From: Aestuariivirga sp.
GTDB lineage: Bacteria > Pseudomonadota > Alphaproteobacteria > Rhizobiales > Aestuariivirgaceae
Reading direction: 5' to 3'
Assembly (NCBI RefSeq): GCF_020252405.1
Contig: NZ_JADCDA010000038.1
Coordinates: forward strand, 1-53,630
Length of the DNA stretch: 53,630 nt
In this document: positions 45,422 to 53,630 of the stretch, piece after piece
How the letters are laid out: each line of letters starts with the position of its first letter
How positions within the stretch are numbered: position 1 is the first letter of the stretch
Program-made: the position numbers and the translations under genes
The notes under the pieces: generated by a model
The model's input: the letters and a program-made list of their open reading frames with translations, nothing else
The model's database searches: none
What the model was told of the DNA's origin: nothing

Positions 45422-45823
45422 ATGAAGAACATCGCCGCCGCCGAGCGCATCGTCGTCAATTACAAGACCGCGCCCTACAGGAACTATACCGACGCCGATG
45501 GCCGCGAGATCCCCGGCCAGTCCTTCGTGCAGTTCGACGATACGTTCCCGCAAGGTGCGGGCTTCACCCTTTACCGCATGACGCCCGGCTCCTCCAGCCA
45601 GCCGCATGAACACACCTGCCACGAGCAGTTCTTCGTCATCGAGGGCGAAGTGACCGACAATGACGGCTATGTCTACAAGGCGGGGGACTTCGTGCTGCTG
45701 AAAACGGGCACGCAACATTTTTCCACCACCGGGACGGGCGCCACCCTCGTGGTCTTCGTGCGCGAGCTCGAGAAGAATCTTCAGCAGAGAACCGCTTCCG
45801 CAGCCGAGGAAACAGGACTTTAG
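45422..45823 (+). CDS. Cupin-domain protein
   Basis: A 133-residue single-domain cupin. Metal-binding cupin motif 1 is PHEHTCHEQFFVIEGE and motif 2 is GDFVLLKTGTQHFS. It has no recognised substrate. It lies 111 bp after the permease and is likely in the same unit; small cupins often accompany amine and amino-acid catabolic genes. Confidence 0.8.
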   Translation: MKNIAAAERIVVNYKTAPYRNYTDADGREIPGQSFVQFDDTFPQGAGFTLYRMTPGSSSQPHEHTCHEQFFVIEGEVTDNDGYVYKAGDFVLLKTGTQHFSTTGTGATLVVFVRELEKNLQQRTASAAEETGL

Positions 45824-45859
45824 GTGTAAAATTCTCCGGATTGCTGCTCGCTCACGGGC

Positions 45860-46990
45860 ATGTCCATGCAGGATGTTCTCAATGCTGTGGAGCGCTGGAT
45901 CGGCCTGGCCGCGGAGCGCCAGAGGCTTGCCTCGCGCAGCCGGCAGGCAGCCGGGCTTTCCAGCCTCGGCCAGCTGCGCGGCCTCGGCTGCCATTGCCCG
46001 CCAGACCTTCCGTTCCATCACGTCCATTCGGAATCGATCCGCGAATGCGCCGACCTGGTGATCGACTATGAAAGCAATGTCGAGCACCCCAAGCGGCGGC
46101 AGGCTCCGCTTTCCTTCATTGCGCCCCTGGCCGCCGCCATCCCGCGCGGTGCCGTGGTGCATGTGAAGACGGACCATGTGGCCGAATTCGCCAGCGCCAT
46201 CCTGCCACAGCTGCGCCAGCCCATCGTGCTGGTCACCGGCGATTCGGACATGGCCCCGGTCCGCAGCCACCGCGGCCTCCTGGATCATCCGATGATCGGC
46301 CATTGGTTCGCCCAGAATTGCGACCTCGGGGAGGTTCATCCGCGGCTCAGCCCCATTCCCATCGGCCTCGACAATCCCGTCTACACGAAGTTCGAGAAGA
46401 GGATCGGCTTTCTTGCCGATGCGCTGGCCGGCCGCGCGCGTTTCGACCCGCTTTTCAAGACCAATGACACCGGCGACCAGCGCCGCTTCAACGCCGCCGC
46501 GGGCGGGGCGCGCGCCGCGGTCGGCCGCAAGCCGCTCGCCGTGCTCTGCACTTTTCACAAGAACCATCGCATTGCGCCCGACATCTCGGGCCTGCCGGAC
46601 CGCGTGGCCGCCGCGGCGGCGCTCGGCCCCCAGCCCTTTTGCCACTTCGTGCAGCGCCGCATGCCGCAGGACAAATGCTGGCGCATGCATGCCGATTTCG
46701 CCTTCGAGGCCTCGCCGCAGGGCAAGGGCATGGACTGCTTCCGCACTTGGGAGGCGCTGGCGTTGGGCACTGTGCCCATCGTCCGGACGAGCCCGCTCGA
46801 CCTGCTCTATCGCGCGCATGATCTTCCGGTGGCGATCGTCAGGGACTGGGCGGAAGTGACGTTGCAGCGCCTCTCGCAATGGGCGGAAGAACTGGTGCCG
46901 CGTCTTGAGGGCGCCCGCCAAAAGCTCGCAGCGGATTACTGGAGCGGCATTATCCGCGCCCGCGCCGCAGCGCTCGCCGCGTATGGATGA
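45860..46990 (+). CDS. Exostosin-like glycosyltransferase
   Basis: A 376-residue protein. Its C-terminal half has the exostosin-type run ASPQGKGMDCFRTWEALALGTVPIVRTSPLDLLY (about 292-325), which marks nucleotide-sugar-binding glycosyltransferases. The N-terminal half is less conserved. There is no signal peptide or membrane segment. The gene stops directly next to the convergent lptF gene (1 bp apart). Role in cell-surface glycan formation is inferred. Confidence 0.72.
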   Translation: MSMQDVLNAVERWIGLAAERQRLASRSRQAAGLSSLGQLRGLGCHCPPDLPFHHVHSESIRECADLVIDYESNVEHPKRRQAPLSFIAPLAAAIPRGAVVHVKTDHVAEFASAILPQLRQPIVLVTGDSDMAPVRSHRGLLDHPMIGHWFAQNCDLGEVHPRLSPIPIGLDNPVYTKFEKRIGFLADALAGRARFDPLFKTNDTGDQRRFNAAAGGARAAVGRKPLAVLCTFHKNHRIAPDISGLPDRVAAAAALGPQPFCHFVQRRMPQDKCWRMHADFAFEASPQGKGMDCFRTWEALALGTVPIVRTSPLDLLYRAHDLPVAIVRDWAEVTLQRLSQWAEELVPRLEGARQKLAADYWSGIIRARAAALAAYG

Positions 46991-48193
46991 TCACGGCGTC
47001 TGCGGCCTGCCGCGCAGCCGGGCGGACGGGTCAAGCCGTATGCCGATCCGGTCGAGCCGCGAGGCGATGCGGTCGGAGATCGGCCCGATGCCCGTCGACG
47101 TCTTGTAGAACAGCACCAGCGTGGTGACGAAGAAAACGCCATAGAGCGACCACAGCGCCACCGCCGGCCCGATGGCCAGTCCCTTGCCGAAGTCGCCCGT
47201 GAATTCCACCAGCTGGTGATAAACGATGATGATCAGCAGCGCGGCGACCGACTGGTAAAGGTTCTTCTTGCGCGCGCTCTGCACGCCCAGCACGATCCCC
47301 AGCATCGGCAGGAACAGGCAGGACAGCGCGATCACCAGCTTTTTGTGCAGCGCCATCGAAAGGTCCGCCATGGTGGCGTCGCCGATGGGAACCTTCTGCG
47401 CGATCAGTTCCGGCAACAGCAGTTCCTGCTCGTCTTCGCCGCGCCTGCGGAACGGTTCCGCCGCGCCGCCGGCGGGAACGTCGAGCACGTCGAAGTTCAT
47501 TGTCTGCACGCTGTCCGGTTCGGCGGGGTTCTCGATGAGCATCCGCTGTCCGTCGCTGAGGCGCAGGCTCAGCCGCTCGCCCAACCTGATGATGCTGCCG
47601 CGCGGCGCCACGATGGTCATGCTGCCGCCCTTGTCGAGCCGCTCGTGGATCAGGATCTTCTCGAAGCTGCGGCGGTCGGGATTGATTTTCTCGGCGAAGA
47701 CGGTGCGCGGCCCGATGTTCATGAAGGTGCTGTCGCGGACGCGCAGGTAGAAGTCGGCGTTCTCAAGATTGTAGGCCAGGGCACGGTAGGTATAGCGCCC
47801 CAGCGGCTGCAGCCAGCCCACCACGGCGGCGTTGAGGCAGGCGAAAACGGCGCCCAGCACCAGCAGCATCCGGAAGGTGCGGCCGATGGATGAGCCCGTG
47901 GCCTGCAGGATGTTCACCTCCGAATTCACCGTCAGCTGGCGCACGACGACGTAGCTGCCCCAGTAAATCGACAGCGGCAGCATGAAGGCCAGGTAATGCG
48001 GCACGAAGGCGCCAAGCAGCCGCGCCACGATCAGCATCCCCTGGTCATTGCCCAGCACCAGGTCGAAGACGATCAGGAAGCGCGCCGCCGACAGCACCAA
48101 CAGGCCGATCATGATCGTCGCCATGATCGGGATCAGGCACTGGCGCAGCACATAGCGGTCGATGATGGTCAGTCTGGCCTCGCCTGTTTGCAT
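46991..48193 (-). CDS. lptF: LPS export permease LptF/LptG family
   Basis: A 400-residue YjgP/YjgQ permease with three N-terminal and three C-terminal membrane segments flanking a periplasmic beta-rich domain. It moves lipopolysaccharide from the inner membrane with LptB2. Conserved starts IIDRYVLRQCLIPIMATIMIGLLVL and NSEVNILQATGSSIGRTFR are seen. Whether LptF or LptG cannot be settled without its partner; no second permease gene is in the window. Confidence 0.82.
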   Translation of the reverse strand: MQTGEARLTIIDRYVLRQCLIPIMATIMIGLLVLSAARFLIVFDLVLGNDQGMLIVARLLGAFVPHYLAFMLPLSIYWGSYVVVRQLTVNSEVNILQATGSSIGRTFRMLLVLGAVFACLNAAVVGWLQPLGRYTYRALAYNLENADFYLRVRDSTFMNIGPRTVFAEKINPDRRSFEKILIHERLDKGGSMTIVAPRGSIIRLGERLSLRLSDGQRMLIENPAEPDSVQTMNFDVLDVPAGGAAEPFRRRGEDEQELLLPELIAQKVPIGDATMADLSMALHKKLVIALSCLFLPMLGIVLGVQSARKKNLYQSVAALLIIIVYHQLVEFTGDFGKGLAIGPAVALWSLYGVFFVTTLVLFYKTSTGIGPISDRIASRLDRIGIRLDPSARLRGRPQTP

Positions 48194-48316
48194 GCGCCGG
48201 ACGTCAGGAAATCAGACAAACATGACCGATCTGCGAAACCAAACCGACAAACGAAACCCGAAAGACATGCCACTGCGCGCGGACCGGCTTGAGAAAGACC
48301 TGCACATCGGCGGATA

Positions 48317-48392
<76 letters not shown>

Positions 48393-48405
48393 TTGAAACC
48401 ATCGG

Positions 48406-48429
48406 CTTTGCCACATGGGGGTGGCAAAG
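48406..48429 (-). other. Hairpin between TIGR02300 gene and tRNA-Ala
   Basis: CTTTGCCAC and GTGGCAAAG form a perfect 9-bp stem with a 6-nt loop, just downstream of the TIGR02300 stop. No T-run follows on the minus strand. It may separate the transcripts. Confidence 0.35.
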
Positions 48430-48475
48430 AGGGCCGGAAACTAGTTCCGCCTCCACTGACACGCAAGCACTATTT

Positions 48476-48886
48476 TCAGACCTCTTCCTCGTCTTCCTTG
48501 CCGCCGGTGTCAAGCAGGCCCGACATGTTGTCGCCGTCCTCCTCTTCCTCGACCAGGAAGGTGTCGTCCTCGGTTTCCGCCGCACCCTCTTCGCCGAGAT
48601 CCACGTCTTCGATGCCCGCAGTCTCGTCGTCGCCGGTGTCGGGCGCTTCCGCGTCTTCGAGGCTGATGAGCTCGACGTCCGCCACTTCCGCGTCATCCGC
48701 CACCTCGACGGCGCGCGGCTTCGGCGCGGGGGCCATGGCGGGCATGTCGCCCTTGGAGGGCAGGACCTGGGCCGCCACAAAATTGGCGTTGCACTTCGGG
48801 CAGACGATCGGGTTCTTCATCAGGTCATAGAAGCGGGCGGCACAGGACGGGCACGTCCGCTTGGTTCCGAGTTCAGCCTTGACCAC
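48476..48886 (-). CDS. TIGR02300 family zinc-ribbon protein with acidic tail
   Basis: A 136-residue protein of a family common in Alphaproteobacteria. The N-terminus has ELGTKRTCPSCAARFYDLMKNPIVCPKC, a four-Cys zinc ribbon (CPSC and CPKC). The C-terminal half is very acidic (about a third Asp and Glu). I chose the GTG at 48886 by homology to the family start and an AAAGGA ribosome binding site. It sits next to aroA, as in many Hyphomicrobiales. Function unknown. Confidence 0.85.
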   Translation of the reverse strand: MVKAELGTKRTCPSCAARFYDLMKNPIVCPKCNANFVAAQVLPSKGDMPAMAPAPKPRAVEVADDAEVADVELISLEDAEAPDTGDDETAGIEDVDLGEEGAAETEDDTFLVEEEEDGDNMSGLLDTGGKEDEEEV

Positions 48887-48950
48887 GGTCGATCCTTTCA
48901 GACAGCAAAACAGGTTGATTGGGGCGCTCCATGGCACTTCTGGAAGGTAA

Positions 48951-50980
<2,030 letters not shown>

Positions 50981-51251
50981 AAGACATTCCTCCTATCGAG
51001 CGGGGCCAGATCTGCTGTGGCGCTGACGCAACAGTGACTGTCAAATTGTAGCTGTCAGTTGCATGCGGCGGCAGTGTGGTTTATCCGGCCCCAATTAACA
51101 GCCACACGGAGAAGCGCCATGACGCATAGACGCCGCTTCCCGGTGGACCGGTCCAGCTAGCTGCGCTGAGCTGCCCGGTTCCATCGGGCTCATTCAACCG
51201 CTCATCCATCACCGCCCGGAGTCCGCCTCCGGCGCAACGGGACCTTTTGTC
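50981..51251. other. 271-bp gap after cmk
   Basis: No gene is seen. The usual downstream rpsA is missing here and the sequence just past cmk shows no long conserved frame, so this is likely one boundary of an inserted segment. The 6-mer CTGTCA is repeated near 51040-51060, which is too short to interpret. Confidence 0.4.
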
Positions 51252-52397
51252 ATGCAAGCTCACACCGCGCTGGCGCCCTTGCGGCTGTCGGCCACCAACG
51301 GCCGTGCCGCGCAACGGCGGCTGGAAAAACAATTGCGGCGCTTCGACAAGCGCTATCGCGCGCCGCTTGCGTGGATGGCCAGCCGCCACCCACGCATCGC
51401 CGATCTCGCCTTTTCCTTTCCCGCCCTGCTGTTCGCGCTCAGCGTCAGGCGGGCGCGCTTTCCGGCGGGCGCGGTGATCGACGCCGTCATCCGCGGCGAC
51501 AGCCTCAAGGATGTGGCGCAGCTGGCGGGCCTGCCCCTGTGGCTGCGCAAGCTGCCGCCGGAGATGTTCGTGGGCCCCATCCCGAAACTGCCCGACGGCG
51601 AGGTCTTCCGCCGCCGCATCTGCAACGCGTTGCCGAAGCGCAAGAGCGCCATGAGGCGCTGGCTGGCCATCGTTGCCTTCACGGCGCAGTGGGGCGGCGA
51701 GGACTTCGCCGTCTGGGCCGCGGCGCAACTGACCAATCCCAAGGCGAGGGGGCGTCGCGACTGGGCCAGACTATCGCTCTGGGCCTGGCATTCGCTGCGG
51801 CCCGGCCTTCCTGCGAGCGGGCTGATCGCCACGCCGTGGACTCCCGCCATTGCCATCGACAGCGCGCGCGATGCGGCGCGCGCCTGGCTCAGTGCTGTCA
51901 ATGCGCGGCTTACAGGCGTCTCGGCCATGCCGCTGGTTCTGCCGAGGGAGTTTCGCGAAGTGGACGGCTACGCGTTCCAGCCCATCGTCACGCGCGAGGA
52001 GGTCATTGCCGAGGCAAATGCGATGGAGAACTGCATACGCGACTATCTGGACGACGTCGCGGACGGAACGGTGGCCTTCTGGAGCGTCCGGAAGGACGGC
52101 GAGCGAAAAGCCGTGCTCGCGGTGGAGCGCTTGCACTGGAATCCCATTCCCCGCATCCATCAGATGCAGGCGAAGGCCAATGCGGATGCGCCCGCCGAGG
52201 TCTGGTGCGCCGCCGCCAAATGGCTCGCCGGGCATGATCTGGTCGCAGCCTGCGTCAGAGGATCGGAGATCGAGCCTGGCGCCTGGCGGGCCTTGTGGAA
52301 GCCCTACTGGCTCGACCACCGCAAATGCCCCTGGTGGCTGCCCCACAGCCCGCAGGAGGGATGGCAGCATGAGATGCGGGTCTATCCAAATCTTTGA
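51252..52397 (+). CDS. PcfJ-like domain protein
   Basis: A 381-residue protein. The C-terminal part has the PcfJ pattern: EANAMENCIRDYLDDVADGTVAFWSVRKDGERKAVLAVER (about 255-295), then a QMQAKANADAP run, which resembles the HNCI...Q..G..N core of PcfJ proteins on plasmids and phages. N-terminal region is arginine-rich and unrecognised. It stands alone with 271 bp upstream, replacing rpsA at this site. Its function is unknown. Confidence 0.65.
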   Translation: MQAHTALAPLRLSATNGRAAQRRLEKQLRRFDKRYRAPLAWMASRHPRIADLAFSFPALLFALSVRRARFPAGAVIDAVIRGDSLKDVAQLAGLPLWLRKLPPEMFVGPIPKLPDGEVFRRRICNALPKRKSAMRRWLAIVAFTAQWGGEDFAVWAAAQLTNPKARGRRDWARLSLWAWHSLRPGLPASGLIATPWTPAIAIDSARDAARAWLSAVNARLTGVSAMPLVLPREFREVDGYAFQPIVTREEVIAEANAMENCIRDYLDDVADGTVAFWSVRKDGERKAVLAVERLHWNPIPRIHQMQAKANADAPAEVWCAAAKWLAGHDLVAACVRGSEIEPGAWRALWKPYWLDHRKCPWWLPHSPQEGWQHEMRVYPNL

Positions 52398-52453
52398 ACG
52401 ATGGCCGCGCCGGGACCCACCCGGCGCGATATCAAGAGGTCCTCGACGTTTTG

Positions 52454-53095
52454 CTATCCCATAAACCCGGGCGTATGCGTTTCGCCACTGCCGCCATCAA
52501 GCGGCATGTCCATTACCTGCTCATCCAATAGACGCGACAGATAAGCTTCCATTTTGGGGAATTGGAGCTGGCCGTCGTCCCAAGCGCGGTCGGCCTCCGA
52601 GAGGGCTTCGTAGTAAGGCATACGCTCGTGACGAATGCGCTCAGGGACAGTTATCTTCCCTCCGGGTAGACCGCCTGACTTCACGCAGAGAATGTAGTAG
52701 CAAGCAGCCCGTGCGGTTCGCCCATTTCCTTCAATAAACGGATGAATCCAATTCAGCCTCCACAATACATAGGAGGCCAATACGTACTCACTCCAGATTT
52801 ACCAGTTCTCCTGAACAGTTGAGATAAACTGATCCATGAGGTGAGGGACGGTTTTGAAATGAGGAGGAACGTGGTCTTTCAGGTAAACGGGCTCTTCTCT
52901 AAAACGCCCTCCGAACTGAGATATATTCGAGACCGCCGTGGCATTGAGAGACCATAATAGGTATTTGTCGAATGCCCGCACTCCCTGAGCGATTCCTATT
53001 TCAATGCAGTTGACGAGTAGGTCGTACTGACGAGCAAGGTTTCTCTCTTGGACCCGGTCATAAAGGTTCTTATCTTCTTCCTCTAAGACGAACAT
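52454..53095 (-). pseudogene. Fic-domain protein interrupted by an in-frame TAA
   Basis: A Fic (AMP-transferring) protein read in one continuous frame of 214 codons, broken by a TAA at codon 99 (52799-52801). Upstream residues ISQFGGRFREEPVY to VPHLMDQFISTVQENW match the Fic N-terminal region. After the stop comes IWSEYVLASYVLWRLNW, followed by the full active-site loop HPFIEGNGRTAR with catalytic His (residue 118). Both halves are in the same frame, so a single base change such as AAA to TAA, not a frameshift, made the break. The C-terminal fragment could only start at an internal TTG (52780). It is probably inactive unless the stop is an error or bypassed. Confidence 0.82.
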
Positions 53096-53113
53096 CGAGT
53101 GACCTAGGAAACA

Positions 53114-53140
53114 ATTTGGCCCCGCATTGCGGGGCCAAAT
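53114..53140 (-). terminator. Perfect hairpin between the small gene and fic
   Basis: ATTTGGCCCCGC (53114-53125) and GCGGGGCCAAAT (53129-53140) pair over 12 bp with a 3-nt loop. On the minus strand it follows the small gene stop and is succeeded by TGTTTCC, fitting a rho-independent terminator or attenuator ahead of fic. Confidence 0.65.
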
Positions 53141-53141
53141 A

Positions 53142-53345
53142 TCATTTCAATCGCATGTGACTTGCTGCGTGTCGGGCGGACTCTTTGGTAGTACCTGAGC
53201 CTGCAGGTGCATTTCCGTAAACAAAGCTTGCCTTCTGCTCTTCAAGCTCTGCTTCGGAAAGACCCCTCTTTATCGACGCCAGCACTCGCTCTCTGATTGC
53301 AGAGCGATCTGGCTGTTTGAAGCCGAGTGAAACCTGTTCCACCAT
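53142..53345 (-). CDS. Small protein upstream of fic, possible antitoxin-like partner
   Basis: A 67-residue basic protein starting at ATG 53345 with AGGGAG 8 bp upstream. It contains SEAELEEQKASFVYGNAP and ends in a Lys. Fic toxins often have a small antitoxin gene just upstream (FicA, VbhA), but the expected inhibitory motif (S/T)xxxE(G/N) is not evident, so I leave the role open. A hairpin separates it from fic. Confidence 0.6.
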   Translation of the reverse strand: MVEQVSLGFKQPDRSAIRERVLASIKRGLSEAELEEQKASFVYGNAPAGSGTTKESARHAASHMRLK

Positions 53346-53488
53346 CGGTCTTTCTCCCTGATAACTGTGAGGGGTAACCGCTGTCCCCTGCTTTTGATTC
53401 AGCCGGAAACTAACTCTCCGCTTGCCGCTTTTCAATTAGAGAGGCGCGCAGTCGCGTGAGATCAGTCCGCATAATTTGCTCCCTCCCC

Positions 53489-53576
53489 GCCGTCATTCCG
53501 GCGAAGGCCGGAATCCAGCTTTCTTTCAACGCGTGCTGACGCAAAGCGGGATTCCGGCCTTCGCCGGAATGACGGC
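53489..53576. repeat. Inverted repeat with 34-bp arms, dRS3/REP-like
   Basis: Arms 53489-53522 and 53543-53576 are inverted and match at 33 of 34 positions (28 perfect in a row) around a 20-bp centre. Each arm itself contains the near-palindrome ATTCCGGCGAAGGCCGGAAT. The GTCATTCC...GGAAT pattern is known as a repeated element in many proteobacteria. Confidence 0.8.
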
Positions 53577-53630
53577 ATAAGAGGAGCATAAACGGTATTC
53601 TGATTTCAGTTGAACGCCCGATGCTTTAAG

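Noticed and set aside
43559..46921. 1120-codon open frame on the minus strand
   Set aside because: It is antisense to the APC permease, cupin and glycosyltransferase genes and has low-complexity His/Arg/Gly-rich content. Long antisense frames are common in GC-rich DNA.
52454..53095. Frameshift as the cause of the broken Fic gene
   Set aside because: The two halves are 315 bp apart in start position and in the same frame, so a nonsense codon, not a frameshift, separates them.

Overview
The window is GC-rich, densely packed bacterial DNA that reads as an alphaproteobacterial chromosome, most likely Hyphomicrobiales. The evidence is the rhizobial-style chemotaxis operon ending in cheD and a cheT-like gene, the TIGR02300-aroA-cmk block next to tRNA-Ala(GGC), a class II (CP4-like) EPSP synthase, and two copies of a 45-bp palindromic repeat of a kind common in that order. 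No species can be named from the sequence alone.

Layout. 182-5305: housekeeping genes (rmuC, prolyl iminopeptidase, mscL, a PLP aminotransferase, a DUF4112 protein with a small membrane partner). 5383-13392: a non-pyrrolysine MttB-family methyltransferase faces a plus-strand operon of an APC permease, an SDR, two FAD oxidoreductases and a glycerol-kinase-like FGGY kinase. The permease carries an in-frame amber codon. 13397-23808, mostly minus strand: a GNAT, a group IV ornithine-type decarboxylase with a long leader, a ynjB-ynjC-ynjD-ynjF-like transport operon, and an overlapping ROK regulator / vanadium haloperoxidase / CRTAC1 operon. 24031-28328: a sugar ABC transporter with a PfkB kinase. 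28396-28929: a hemerythrin gene behind a perfect FNR-type box. 29078-35491: a complete chemotaxis operon (STAS, cheY, cheA, cheW, cheR, cheB, cheY, cheD, cheT-like).

35620-45823 is the clearest metabolic system: stepwise oxidative demethylation of trimethylamine. Tmm makes TMAO, Tdm splits it to dimethylamine and formaldehyde, and a heme-dependent dimethylamine monooxygenase (heme subunit, ferredoxin-type reductase, DmmA-like zinc-ribbon protein) makes methylamine. A GcvT-like protein may pass the released C1 unit to tetrahydrofolate. A divergent APC permease and cupin gene start from the same 227-bp intergenic region, which holds a palindromic operator candidate overlapping promoter-like hexamers on both strands. 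With the MttB homologue 30 kb away, this points to a methylated-amine user.

45860-50980 returns to core genes (exostosin-like glycosyltransferase, LptF/LptG permease, tRNA-Ala, TIGR02300, aroA, cmk). rpsA does not follow cmk. Instead 51252-53630 holds a PcfJ-like gene, a Fic gene broken by an in-frame TAA, a small gene upstream of it, and a large inverted repeat. This last kilobase is visibly less GC-rich and looks acquired.

I found no CRISPR array, complete IS element, rRNA or integrase. The most noteworthy observations are two single-codon nonsense interruptions in otherwise intact genes, the TMA operon with its shared operator, the FNR box overlapping a stop codon before hemerythrin, the cheT-like gene with a CheZ-type DxxxQ motif, and the overlapping ROK-haloperoxidase-CRTAC1 operon.
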